The notes beneath the pieces are model-generated. The model worked only from the letters and a program-made list of their open reading frames with translations. It did not search any database and was not told the origin of the DNA. From positions 1 to 64,000 of the forward strand of contig NZ_JXRR01000008.1 of the NCBI RefSeq assembly GCF_000829515.1: DNA of 64,000 nucleotides, written 5' to 3'. The DNA comes from Jeotgalibacillus campisalis. GTDB taxonomy: Bacteria > Bacillota > Bacilli > Bacillales > Jeotgalibacillaceae. A program made the position numbers and the translations under genes. Positions 8,009 to 17,478 of this stretch are shown in pieces (the stretch's first letter is position 1; every line of letters begins with the position of its first letter).

Positions 8009-11000
8009 GTGGAAAATGAATTAGTCAGATATTCAAGAGCTGGAGATGTGTTCCATTATCGATGGGCAGCCCGTCGTTGTCTCCAAATGATATACCCTAA
8101 TTCAAAGATTAGTAGTATTACAATTGAAGGTTCAAAAGAAAGTGAATCTGCAGGCGAATACGTTATTGATGTTGCAGAATACTCCAATTCAAAAGAGGGA
8201 GAAATAAAAAATATATCTTACTACCAATTAAAACATACAAGTGTTAGGGCAGATAAACCGTTTATATTAAGTGATCTTAAAGGCACAATTGAAGGGTTTG
8301 CTGAACGATATTCTGCACGTTGTGGAAGTAATCATTCGAAAGGTGCAGTGAAAATAAGCTTTACAATTGTCACAAATAGACCGATTGCAGATAATTTCAA
8401 ACAAAATATAGATATTATTTGTTCAGGAGGCATTGTTAATTCCGGATTTAGCACTACTCTACAGAAATATACTAAGTTAAAAGGAGAGCATTTAAAAGAA
8501 TTTTGTGCACTTCTCCATTTCGTTGATGGTGAAGGAGATTATAATGAGCAAAAATATAGTCTCCATTCAGAAATATCCCAATTGATTGCTGGTACTGTTG
8601 ATAATGCTCAAATTGAAAGCATTACTTCTTTGGTAAGAGATAAGGCATTGCCAAACACTGATGGAATTATTATTCGAGAAGAAATATTAAAACGCTTTGG
8701 AGTTAGTGCTGAGGGAGATTTATATCCAGCACCCCCAGAATTGGAAGAATTGAAGGATGTAATTCCAAGACAACACCATGATGATCTTATTGAAATAATC
8801 ACAAATTCACCAGTGCCAATTATTATACATGCGGCAGGGGGAATTGGTAAATCTGTTTTTGCTCAAAATTTGGCTCGATCACTACCTAATTACTCATTTG
8901 GGGTAGTATACGACTGTTTTGGTGGAGGGCGATATAGAAACCGAAGTACAACTAGACATAGATACAGAGATGCACTTGTACAAATTAGTAACGAATTAGC
9001 AGCTCAAGGGCTGTGTGATCCTCTATTACCTCAATCTACGGCTTTAGAGGATGAAATATTAAGAAGTTTCTTAGTTAGAGTTAAAAGTTCCATTAATTCC
9101 CTTAGAAAAACCAATATGAAAGCAAACTTAGTAATAATAATTGATGCTGCTGATAATGCTGAAATGGCAGCAGAAGAATTTAGTCATTCGTGTTTTGCAA
9201 AAGAATTATTAAAAGAGTCTTTTCCTGAAGGGTGTATTTTAGTTGAGCTCTGCAGGACGGAAAGAGTCTATTTGCTCAACCCATCTCATTTAATTCTTCA
9301 AATAGAGCTAAAACCATTTTCTAGTGAAGAAACCTTGAATAATTTAAGACAATTCTTTCCTGAGGCTAAGAAACAAGAAGCCGAAGAGTTTCATCGATTG
9401 ACAAATGGAAACCCACGCGTACAAGCCAATGCATTAAGCCGGGAATACCATTCAGTAATAGAAACTTTAAAAAGTTTGGGTCCATCATCCATAACAGTAG
9501 AAGATCAAATTGATGCACAGCTGCATTTAGCTGTCTCTTCGCTTAAGGAAATATATCCTACTCATTTTCAAGAAAAGATAAATACTATTTGTGTTAGTCT
9601 TGCAACTTTACCACCATTTATACCACTTGATGTGATATCTGTAGCAGCTGAAGTAGATGAAGCCACAGTAAGAAGCTTTGTTGCTGATCTGGGGCGGCCT
9701 CTTTGGATTACAGATACATCAGTTCAATTTAGAGATGAGCCTACGGAGACGTGGTTTCGAGAAAACTTTTCGGCTAATGTAGAGCAAATAAAAGGTTTTG
9801 TTAAACGGCTTAAACCATTAGCTTATAAATATTCTTATGTTGCAGAAGCACTACCGTCATTATTACTGCAGTCTGAACAATATGAGGAGCTGATGGAATT
9901 AGCTCTTTCACAAGAGTTTATTCCAAAGGAAAACCCGATAAACAGACGAAATATACTTGTATATAGATTACAGTTTGCTTTCAAAGCAGCTTTAAAAGTT
10001 GAAAAGCATGAGGATGCTATTAAGTTAGCACTACTGGCAGGAGAAGAAGTCGCAGGCGATAGAAGGCAATTTGAGATTCTTAAAGATAATATTGATTTAA
10101 TACCTATCCTCTTAAACAATCAAAAAGTACAAGAGTTGGCTTATGGCCGGAAGTTGTATAGTGGATGGGAAGGTTCAGAGAACGTCTATTCAGCATCTTT
10201 GTTATCCTGCATCAGAGATTGTCATGGAGAATCTAGAGGATATTTAAGGTCAGCCCACAATTGGCTTAAATTATATTTTGAAGACAAAAGTATTAACGGT
10301 GGGTTCTCTCAAAGAAAACTACAAGATGAGGATATATTGGAATTAGCCTTTACACATCTTAATCTGCATGGAGTTAATGAGACTATTAAGTTCATTGTAA
10401 GGTGGCGACCTAATGAAATATCGTACCGCATTACAAGCTTATTAGCGAAGAGACTTATAGATATAGGTGACTTCAAAACTATCTTTGAAATGTTACAAGT
10501 CGATTCGAGAAACCAATATCTTGTTATTGCACTGGTACATGAGTTACTAGAGGTCGGAAAGTTAGCTAGCGTAGAAACAATAGAAACTTGCTTAGATTTA
10601 CTTACAGTAAGTCGCGTGCGGATACCAATGCCATCGTATTCTTACAATAACAACATTAAATCTGCACTTCTTTCTTTTTTAGAAGTTTGTTATGCAAATA
10701 ATTTACCAAAAGAAAAAATCCTTAGAGTAATAAGACATTACTTTGATATTAGAGGAACCCGAACGGTTACGAGTAACTTTAATAATGAGGACCGAAGTAT
10801 TTATTTTCGTTCTATTGCTCTTAGATCTTTATTAGACGATAATAATGAACTAAAAATGGATATGCTTTTACCAGAAGATTTTACCAATAAGAAACAGAAC
10901 TATAATGAAAAGCAAGAAGTTCAAGAATTTAAGGAAATAATTGGTGCACTATTACCCTGGTATATAATTAGAGCGCAAATCTTACTGGGTGATAAAGACG

Positions 11001-14000
11001 GTCTTCAGCTAATCGAACAGGCTGAAAAGAAATCGAGGGAGGCAACAAACCGTCGATATAAAGACTACGACATGATACCTTTTGAAATCTCGCATCTTCT
11101 ATTTGAAGTTTTGAAGTTTTACAATAAAGCTAATCAAAATCAGGTAAATTTTATTTTCGATTCGTACTTAGAGAAAAACTCAAATATAAGATTCAAGGAT
11201 TATTTAAAAGCAACTTACTTCGCATGTCGATTGGATCATCTTTCTGGTTTAGTCAGAAAGCTTGAACAAATATCATATCAAATAGTCAAATCAGAATCGG
11301 ATGAGGGGCCCGAAATGGTTTCATCATGGTTCATAGATCTAGCCCGAGCGCTATTGCCTATAAGCAGGGATGACGCTGCAGCCTATTTTGATTTAGCAAT
11401 TGAAGCTGTTTCAAAATTTGGTGATGAAATAGTCGAGCGATGGGATGCAGTAGTATCAATAGCAAATCAAGCATCACTCAATGGACAAACATTACCGGAA
11501 TTGGCATATCGCTTTATTCGAGTTGCTGAACTAGTTGGAGATAACGTAGCACGTGAAAAATATTTTAATCGTGATGAGGCAATTAAGGTTTCTGCTAAGT
11601 TATCTCCAGTTTCTTCTTTAGCATCGTTAAGTAGATGGCGTGATCGCTACAAAGGATCATTTGATCGTCAACTTCCAGCGTTAATTCACGAATTAGTGCA
11701 ATCTGAGAATTTAGATCCATCAGTAGGATGGTCTACCTCATCGTTCATTGATTATTATAAAATAGAAGACTTTGCTGTAGTATGTATTGAAAAAGAAAAA
11801 TCTTTAAGTGCAAAACGGAAAATATTTGAATGTGCTTATAGAGATATTAGAGTTAACGATACTACTCAATTTCAATTTCAGAAATTAAGGCAATTTGTAT
11901 CAAAATATTCTTTTGATACTCACGAAATATATGATGCAATCGATAGTTTTAGTATAGATGAGCAAGAAAGTAAGAAAAATAGTATAGAGTCTTTAGATAC
12001 TAGTTACAAAGAATGTACCTGGGTAGATTTATTTGATGGTATTGACTTAACCTTATCCCATGATATCAATGAGTTAATTCAAAGATATGATAATTTCAAA
12101 CATAATGCCAAAAAACATATTGATCCAAAAGTCTTTTGGCAAGAGATTTACAAAAGAGTTAGCGACAATGACACCATTCCATTTTTACGTGAATTGATTA
12201 TTGCAGAAAATGCTGATTTTTATGATTGTATAAATGGATTGTCATATATGCCAAAAGAAATGAGAAATAGAATAGGAGTTAAAAGGGTACTGCCTGAAAT
12301 ACTGCATTTTGTTGCTAGAAGATATGCTAACTACCTAACAGGACATGGTACATTAGAGTTTTTTATGACAAGTATTAAAGTAGAAAGAGACTTGCAACCT
12401 TTTATTGTGAATGGAATCTTGGATGGATTAACTCGTAATAGCGAGCTCATAGATGCCAGTACGTTGTTTGGCTTTATAAATATTGCAGCATCTATTATCG
12501 ACCCTTCTCAAGCTATGGAACTGCTTGAATTTGGCTTATCACGTTTTGAACAACACATTAGCGAAGACTATGCGGACGGGAACTGGTCAGAGAGTCTTAC
12601 ACCACCAGAAAATATAAATGTTGCTTTTACGGGATTTATTTGGTCTGCATTAGGGGCTCCCGAGTCAAAAATTAGATGGCAAGCTGCTCATGCTGTTCGC
12701 AGACTAGCTGAAGCGAATTGTGTTATGGAAATTTCTCATTTGATAAGGTGGATGGAAAATGGCCAAAACAATGCTTTTGTTAGTAAAGAATTTCCTTTTT
12801 ATGACCTTCATGCTCAATTATATTTCTTAATTGCTCTTGCAAAAGTGTCAAAAGACCATCCTAAAGTGATAAAATCTCATTTTAGAATTTTTACTAAATA
12901 TGCATTAGAAGGTACACCTCATATATTAATTCGAAAATTCGCAGCAGAGATTTCCTTAAATATAGAAAATGCTTTTCCAAATACTCTCACCAATGAAATA
13001 GTTTATAAACTGAGACAAGTTGGTGTAAGTCCGTTCCCCCTTAGTAAAGAAAGCAAGTATGGTGTAGAAGTTGAGAGTTACTTCCATGAAATTGGTCAAG
13101 TAGATACGAGTGTAGATTTTTCACATGGGTATGATATGGAAAAGCATTGGTTTGAAAGACTTGGGAATGTGTTTGGTGTTTCAGAAGATCAAATTGTGGA
13201 GCTTGTAAATGATGTAATAATTAATGAGTGGGGCATTGATAATAATACGGGAGACCCGCGCTACAGAGTCTGGAACTCTAATCGGAAAATTCAAACTACT
13301 TATCACGATCATGGAAGTTATCCACACACTGATACCTACGGTTTTTATCTTTCTTATCATGCGATGTTTGTTGTTGCGGGAAAACTCTTAGAAAAAATGC
13401 CAATAATAAAAAGAAATGATTGGTGCGATAATGAGTGGGAAGAATGGCTCCAAAGCCATCTTTTAACACGAGGTGATGGTGGCTGGTTGGCAGATCGCCG
13501 TGATCTAATTCCATTAAAGAATTATCGATTTATAGAAGAAGATTCTCAAGGTGATTGGCATAAAGATATAATAACAAATGATTTCTTAAATATATTATTA
13601 GACGAGCGGAAGGATAGTACGTGGTTAAATGTATTTGGATCATGGTTAGAAGGTGATACTGACAAAGAAGATACTTTTTCCATATCTACTGCATTTGTTA
13701 ATACTGAAGTTTCTCAATCATTGCTAAATGCATTATCAAGTTGTTCAAATCCTAATGATTATAAATTACCAGAATATCAAGAGGAACGGATGGAGTTAAG
13801 TTTATCTCCATTTAATCTAAAAGGGTGGATATGGAGAGAGAACATAGAAAATAATTTAGATGAAAAAGATCCTCATGCAGCGAATATAAATTATCCACCC
13901 TATCAAATTGGAAAAACTATTGCAGATAAATTAGGATTAACTCCGGATGATGAAAAAAGAAATTGGTATATATCTAATGAAAAGGAAAAGTTATTAGATT

Positions 14001-14281
14001 GTGAAATTTGGAGTAACATAACCGAATACGATGAAGAACCGTCAAGAGAAGGGAATAAATTGAGTGCGAAATTATCTTTTTTAATTCATCTGTGTAACTA
14101 TTTGGAGATAGAACTTATTATAGAAATACAAATTAATCGTAGGTATAAATATAAATCTTATATGATGAGGGAGGAAAAACATGAATATAAACCCCCGCAA
14201 TCCAAGATTCTTATCCTCGGAGCAGATGGAAGACTTAGAGACGAAACAACGTATTATGAACTTAGGGAAAGCAATAGTTAA
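8009..14281 (+). CDS. Avs-like giant STAND NTPase with Cap4/DUF4297-type nuclease domain
   Basis: A ~2090-residue protein. The N-terminus (about 1-230) looks like the Cap4/DUF4297 nuclease fold: an acidic strand (GEYVIDVAEY, near 48-57) then YYQLKHT (near 70-76), the spaced D and Q-x-K of PD-(D/E)xK-type nucleases, then FTIVTNRP. A STAND/NACHT-like NTPase follows, with Walker A AAGGIGKSVF near 274 and Walker B LVIIIDAADNAE near 373. The remaining ~1500 residues are helical, consistent with a TPR/HEAT-type sensor. This matches the plan of Avs (AVAST) proteins, which sense phage terminase or portal and activate an N-terminal nuclease. The GTG start at 8009 is preferred (GGGAGG 7 bases upstream) over TTG 7994. 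The exact Avs class is not assigned. Confidence 0.75.
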   Translation: MENELVRYSRAGDVFHYRWAARRCLQMIYPNSKISSITIEGSKESESAGEYVIDVAEYSNSKEGEIKNISYYQLKHTSVRADKPFILSDLKGTIEGFAERYSARCGSNHSKGAVKISFTIVTNRPIADNFKQNIDIICSGGIVNSGFSTTLQKYTKLKGEHLKEFCALLHFVDGEGDYNEQKYSLHSEISQLIAGTVDNAQIESITSLVRDKALPNTDGIIIREEILKRFGVSAEGDLYPAPPELEELKDVIPRQHHDDLIEIITNSPVPIIIHAAGGIGKSVFAQNLARSLPNYSFGVVYDCFGGGRYRNRSTTRHRYRDALVQISNELAAQGLCDPLLPQSTALEDEILRSFLVRVKSSINSLRKTNMKANLVIIIDAADNAEMAAEEFSHSCFAKELLKESFPEGCILVELCRTERVYLLNPSHLILQIELKPFSSEETLNNLRQFFPEAKKQEAEEFHRLTNGNPRVQANALSREYHSVIETLKSLGPSSITVEDQIDAQLHLAVSSLKEIYPTHFQEKINTICVSLATLPPFIPLDVISVAAEVDEATVRSFVADLGRPLWITDTSVQFRDEPTETWFRENFSANVEQIKGFVKRLKPLAYKYSYVAEALPSLLLQSEQYEELMELALSQEFIPKENPINRRNILVYRLQFAFKAALKVEKHEDAIKLALLAGEEVAGDRRQFEILKDNIDLIPILLNNQKVQELAYGRKLYSGWEGSENVYSASLLSCIRDCHGESRGYLRSAHNWLKLYFEDKSINGGFSQRKLQDEDILELAFTHLNLHGVNETIKFIVRWRPNEISYRITSLLAKRLIDIGDFKTIFEMLQVDSRNQYLVIALVHELLEVGKLASVETIETCLDLLTVSRVRIPMPSYSYNNNIKSALLSFLEVCYANNLPKEKILRVIRHYFDIRGTRTVTSNFNNEDRSIYFRSIALRSLLDDNNELKMDMLLPEDFTNKKQNYNEKQEVQEFKEIIGALLPWYIIRAQILLGDKDGLQLIEQAEKKSREATNRRYKDYDMIPFEISHLLFEVLKFYNKANQNQVNFIFDSYLEKNSNIRFKDYLKATYFACRLDHLSGLVRKLEQISYQIVKSESDEGPEMVSSWFIDLARALLPISRDDAAAYFDLAIEAVSKFGDEIVERWDAVVSIANQASLNGQTLPELAYRFIRVAELVGDNVAREKYFNRDEAIKVSAKLSPVSSLASLSRWRDRYKGSFDRQLPALIHELVQSENLDPSVGWSTSSFIDYYKIEDFAVVCIEKEKSLSAKRKIFECAYRDIRVNDTTQFQFQKLRQFVSKYSFDTHEIYDAIDSFSIDEQESKKNSIESLDTSYKECTWVDLFDGIDLTLSHDINELIQRYDNFKHNAKKHIDPKVFWQEIYKRVSDNDTIPFLRELIIAENADFYDCINGLSYMPKEMRNRIGVKRVLPEILHFVARRYANYLTGHGTLEFFMTSIKVERDLQPFIVNGILDGLTRNSELIDASTLFGFINIAASIIDPSQAMELLEFGLSRFEQHISEDYADGNWSESLTPPENINVAFTGFIWSALGAPESKIRWQAAHAVRRLAEANCVMEISHLIRWMENGQNNAFVSKEFPFYDLHAQLYFLIALAKVSKDHPKVIKSHFRIFTKYALEGTPHILIRKFAAEISLNIENAFPNTLTNEIVYKLRQVGVSPFPLSKESKYGVEVESYFHEIGQVDTSVDFSHGYDMEKHWFERLGNVFGVSEDQIVELVNDVIINEWGIDNNTGDPRYRVWNSNRKIQTTYHDHGSYPHTDTYGFYLSYHAMFVVAGKLLEKMPIIKRNDWCDNEWEEWLQSHLLTRGDGGWLADRRDLIPLKNYRFIEEDSQGDWHKDIITNDFLNILLDERKDSTWLNVFGSWLEGDTDKEDTFSISTAFVNTEVSQSLLNALSSCSNPNDYKLPEYQEERMELSLSPFNLKGWIWRENIENNLDEKDPHAANINYPPYQIGKTIADKLGLTPDDEKRNWYISNEKEKLLDCEIWSNITEYDEEPSREGNKLSAKLSFLIHLCNYLEIELIIEIQINRRYKYKSYMMREEKHEYKPPQSKILILGADGRLRDETTYYELRESNS

Positions 14282-14909
14282 AGAATTAGATTTAAATAAA
14301 AGCACGGATACACTCGGCCGGTGGATGGCTCATTATATAGCTGAACAAATTGATAGAGCCACTACAGCAGATGAAGTAAATAAGGAAGGGTTAGAAAAAG
14401 ATTGTTTTGAAGCTATTTTGAAATTATGGGAGCATAGAACATTTCTTCCTGGTGAGAACCGCCCTTTTAAAAATTATGATTCTATCTTAAAGGTACTGGA
14501 TAAAATAAATCCTGATAATAAATCACCATTTTATTTTGACTCTAGAGATTTAACGAACGATTTGGAAACAACAGAAGAAGTGAGAAAATGGTTGGGAATT
14601 GCAGATACTCTTGATAAGACAGTACAAATAACTATGAATTACGTTATTAATCAAGCGGCTTTATGCGCTACGGATGAAAGAACAAGAACTTGGCTAGAAA
14701 ACTCAATTAGTATAAGTGATAGTGATGATATTCCTTTATTTCTTCGTTTATTAAGGGACATGGAATTTGATGATACTGAAGGTACTCAAGTTGAAAAAGA
14801 ACAGGAGAGACGAAAATATTTATTATTGAGAATTAAAGAATTAGAAGCCTTTGTTGATATTAATCGTGTAATAATTAATAGCTATAAACGAGAACTTGAG
14901 GAATTATGA
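14181..14909 (+). CDS. conserved-looking partner of the Avs-like protein
   Basis: A 242-residue soluble protein of unknown function. Visible segments are LGRWMAHYIAEQIDRA and CFEAILKLWEHRTFLPG in the first 90 residues, with charged helices toward the C-terminus. It has its own ribosome site (GAGGGAGG, 7 bases before ATG) inside the end of the giant gene and overlaps it by 101 bases in another frame, so the two are tightly coupled. The overlap and lack of a promoter gap suggest a dedicated accessory factor. I recognise no enzymatic motif. The locus ends in a strong terminator. Confidence 0.75.
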   Translation: MNINPRNPRFLSSEQMEDLETKQRIMNLGKAIVKELDLNKSTDTLGRWMAHYIAEQIDRATTADEVNKEGLEKDCFEAILKLWEHRTFLPGENRPFKNYDSILKVLDKINPDNKSPFYFDSRDLTNDLETTEEVRKWLGIADTLDKTVQITMNYVINQAALCATDERTRTWLENSISISDSDDIPLFLRLLRDMEFDDTEGTQVEKEQERRKYLLLRIKELEAFVDINRVIINSYKRELEEL

Positions 14910-15026
14910 ATTCAGGGACTTAAAATAGAAATAATGTGAGTTAACAAGTTAGTGGTTAGTGTCTTCAAAAATTGCTAACCCAGCTAAGCTATCTAGATTG
15001 ATATCCTAGTTTATCAAACACTTTAA

Positions 15027-15071
15027 AACGAGAGGAAATCGGACTTAATCCGATTTCCTCTCGTTTTTTTG
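15027..15071 (+). terminator. intrinsic terminator ending the Avs-like locus
   Basis: A perfect 17-bp stem (AACGAGAGGAAATCGGA at 15027-15043; TCCGATTTCCTCTCGTT at 15049-15065) with a 5-base loop and T run. Its stem resembles the hairpins inside the 88-bp repeats at 15472 and 19737, so all three may share an origin. Confidence 0.9.
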
Positions 15072-15356
15072 TGGATCAAAAGGGGAAAAAGCTAAACTCA
15101 ATAAATTTGTTAGGAGATATAAATGATTCAGCTAAGACCCCACATAACATGCTGCGAGATTATTCTATTTATCAGACGAGAAATAGAGTAAATGATGTAG
15201 AAGTTCCAAAAAAATATAAGGTGATTCTTATGATGCTTTACAATTAAGTGAAAATCTAATTTTTGAAAGGCTGTCCCTAGGGGCAGCCTTTTTTTATTGT
15301 TTGTCACTAAAGTCTAGTTTAGCAAACATTTTAAATTACTTTTAGGAGGGGATATT
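15072..15356 (+). other. non-coding mosaic between Avs-like locus and TnsA remnant
   Basis: No intact gene. A short open stretch ends at 15246 (for example RDYSIYQTRNRVNDVEVPKK), with no recognised family and no start or ribosome site, so it may be the tail of a broken gene. It is followed by the terminator at 15266-15296. A sequence with some likeness to Tn7 TnsB sites (ACTAAAGTCTAGTTTA, 15306-15321) lies just before the TnsA remnant. Confidence 0.4.
15266..15296 (+). terminator. intrinsic terminator in the scar region
   Basis: AAAGGCTGTCCC / GGGCAGCCTTT hairpin with a 3-base loop followed by a T run. No intact gene precedes it, which suggests the upstream gene was lost. Confidence 0.85.
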
Positions 15357-15455
15357 ATGGCAAAGAGAAAAAGGAATAATTCAAATGAAGAAAAAATAAA
15401 CAAATGGATTAAAGAAGGAAGGGGGCAAGGAGAGGGGTGTACCAGCAAAATATAA
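15357..15455 (+). pseudogene. remnant of a TnsA N-terminus
   Basis: A 32-codon ORF with a strong ribosome site (AGGAGGGG) starting at ATG 15357: MAKRKRNNSNEEK, then KWIKEGRGQGEG. This closely resembles the usual opening of TnsA endonucleases of Tn7-like elements (basic start, then K-x-I-K-E-G-R-G-x-G-x-G), after which the homology stops. A single-base shift after GEG would continue as VPAKYKSSLAK and stop. It is far too short to work and sits inside the cargo, so it marks the right-end side of an older Tn7-like element. The identification is from remembered family sequence, not a search. Confidence 0.6.
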
Positions 15456-15471
15456 ATCTTCCTTAGCAAAA

Positions 15472-15559
15472 TAAACTGTATTCTTGGTCAAATAAAATGT
15501 TCCCTAACTCGAGCGGATATCGGAATCACCATCCGATTTTCCTCGTGTTTTTTGTTGGA
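15472..15559 (+). repeat. 88-bp direct repeat, internal copy (att-flank-like, with terminator)
   Basis: This copy matches 19737-19824 at 78 of 88 positions by eye with no gaps. It contains a hairpin plus T run (CGAGCGGATATCGGA / TCCGATTTTCCTCG then TGTTTTTTG), so it also works as a terminator. The other copy is the DNA immediately outside the transposon's left end, so this is a diverged copy of the insertion-site flank trapped inside the element. Confidence 0.85.
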
Positions 15560-15699
15560 GAAAAAGAGCGAGGGAATAACCTGGCGAGAAAAAACATGGG
15601 GAAAAGCAAGATATATTTGCTAGATATACTATTTCATGACAGATATACTAAATATAAGAAGATTACCATCATTGAAAAAATATAGGAGGAACTTAAATT

Positions 15700-17478
15700 A
15701 TGTATATCAGCAAAGTGAAAATAAGTAATTTTAGAAATTTCAAAGAAACAGAAGTTGAGTTGGGGAAACAAATGGTTATTGTTGGGGAGAATAAAATAGG
15801 AAAGTCTAACTTTATACATGCGCTAAGACTGGTTTTAGATCCAACTTTATCTGAATCGAAACGTGTATTACAGATTTCAGACTTTTGGGATGGCTTAGAT
15901 CTTCCGTTAAATAACGAAGAAATAAAAATAGATATTGAACTTACTGGGTTTGAACAAGATGATAAATTAAAATCCGTGCTTTCTGAATTTTTAGTAAAAT
16001 CTTTACCGTTAACTGTAGGCTTAACCTATAAGTTTTTTCCAGAAGATGAAAACGGAAATAAAGTTTATAACTTCAAAGTTTATGGAACAAAAACAGAAAA
16101 TATTTTTGGTTATGAACAAAGGAAATGGTTACCTCTTGAGGTTTTATCAGGGTTAAGAGACACCGAAAGTGATCTATCAAATTGGAGGAAATCTCCTTTA
16201 AGACCTTTAATTGAAAGAGCAATCGAAACGACAGATAAGCAAGAATTAGAGAACGTTGCTAAGGAAATTACTCGTTCAACAGATTCTTTAAAAGAATTGG
16301 ACGAAATTGGATCGTTAACTGAAAGAATAAATACTCAATTAGAAAATATTGTAGGAGATAGACATTCGATAGAAACCAGTCTAGGTTTTTCTCCTGCTGA
16401 TGCTTCAAAGCTTTACCGTGCAATAAAGATGTTTATTGATGATGGAAATAGAGGAATTAATGAGGCTAGCTTAGGATCTTCCAATTTACTTTATTTAGTG
16501 CTAAAGCTTCTTTCTTTAGAGCTATATGTAGATGAAAATGAACGTGCCCATACATTTTTAGCTATTGAAGAACCCGAGGCACACCTACATCCTCATTTAC
16601 AAAGATTACTTTATAAATATTTGTTGAATCACGATAAGTTGATAGTTGAGGGTTCTCAAGAACAGCACAAAATTCATAGTGTTTCAAATATTTTAACGAC
16701 GCATTCACCTCATATTGTAAGTGTTGCTCCATTGAGATCTATAGTTTTATTAAAAGAAACTCACGAAGAAGATCAAGCTACAAAAATAGTCTCTACTTCA
16801 AAAATTTCTTTAGATGATAAAGATGTCAAAGATTTGGAGCGCTACATTAATGTTACAAGAGGGGAGGTTCTTTTTTCTAAAGGGGTAATATTAGTTGAAG
16901 GAGACGCTGAAGAATTTTTGTTACCTTCCCTGTCAGAATTACATGGAATTGACCTGGATAAACATGGAATCACTGTGTGCTCGGTATCTGGAACTAATTT
17001 TCTTCCATATATCAAGCTTTTGGGGAGAAAAGGATTAGATATTCCTTTTGTAATTCTTACTGACTATGATCCTAACATTAGGAAACCTCTTATTCATAAT
17101 CGCTTAATAAAATTATTAAATTTTATAGATGAAAATCATGAATATAAAGAATTAAAAACTGGGGATTTAGTTACCTATGGAGAAGAAGTTGGTATTTTTA
17201 CAAATAGCCACACTTTAGAGATTGATCTATTTGATACAATGCCTGAGGAAATTTTAGAAACGTTAATTGAATTGACAACAAATAAGAAAGCAATTGAAAG
17301 AGCACAAGGCTGGAAGGCAGCAAGTAGCATTAATGGAAATAAAGACAGTTATCTTTCTGACATAGAAAGTATTGGAAAAGGGAGATTTGCTCAGAGATTA
17401 GCGACTAATCTTACAAAGAAATCAGTTGTTCCTGATTATGTGAAGGGAGCCTTAGATTATGTCATTGCTAAGGTTTGA
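15700..17478 (+). CDS. gajA: Gabija protein GajA (OLD-like ATPase-TOPRIM endonuclease)
   Basis: A 592-residue OLD-family protein. The N-terminal ABC/SMC-like ATPase starts YISKVKISNFRNF and has Walker A GENKIGKSN at residues 29-37. A signature-like SLGSSNLL lies near 258, and the Walker B/D-loop region LAIEEPEAHLHPH near 287, with THSPHIV as the switch His. The C-terminal TOPRIM domain starts GVILVEGDAEEFLLP near 394 and has TDYD near 453. Size and pairing with a UvrD-like helicase match GajA, the sequence-specific nickase of Gabija, which is normally held off by cellular nucleotides. AGGAGGAAC precedes the ATG. It overlaps gajB by 20 bases. Confidence 0.88.
   Translation: MYISKVKISNFRNFKETEVELGKQMVIVGENKIGKSNFIHALRLVLDPTLSESKRVLQISDFWDGLDLPLNNEEIKIDIELTGFEQDDKLKSVLSEFLVKSLPLTVGLTYKFFPEDENGNKVYNFKVYGTKTENIFGYEQRKWLPLEVLSGLRDTESDLSNWRKSPLRPLIERAIETTDKQELENVAKEITRSTDSLKELDEIGSLTERINTQLENIVGDRHSIETSLGFSPADASKLYRAIKMFIDDGNRGINEASLGSSNLLYLVLKLLSLELYVDENERAHTFLAIEEPEAHLHPHLQRLLYKYLLNHDKLIVEGSQEQHKIHSVSNILTTHSPHIVSVAPLRSIVLLKETHEEDQATKIVSTSKISLDDKDVKDLERYINVTRGEVLFSKGVILVEGDAEEFLLPSLSELHGIDLDKHGITVCSVSGTNFLPYIKLLGRKGLDIPFVILTDYDPNIRKPLIHNRLIKLLNFIDENHEYKELKTGDLVTYGEEVGIFTNSHTLEIDLFDTMPEEILETLIELTTNKKAIERAQGWKAASSINGNKDSYLSDIESIGKGRFAQRLATNLTKKSVVPDYVKGALDYVIAKV

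Larger units (their letters stand above)
15006..15338 (+). repeat. 25-bp direct repeat (15006-15030 and 15314-15338)
   Basis: Two copies sharing CTAGTTTA-x-CAAACA-x-TTTAAA, matching at about 21 of 25 positions. The first lies directly before the terminator at 15027. The second lies 19 bases before the ATG of the TnsA remnant. They may be remains of transposon-end sequence, but they do not clearly match the TnsB sites of the left end. Confidence 0.5.

Noticed and set aside
15497-15685. 62-codon ORF before gajA
   Set aside because: It starts inside the 88-bp repeat hairpin and has no ribosome site; most likely chance.
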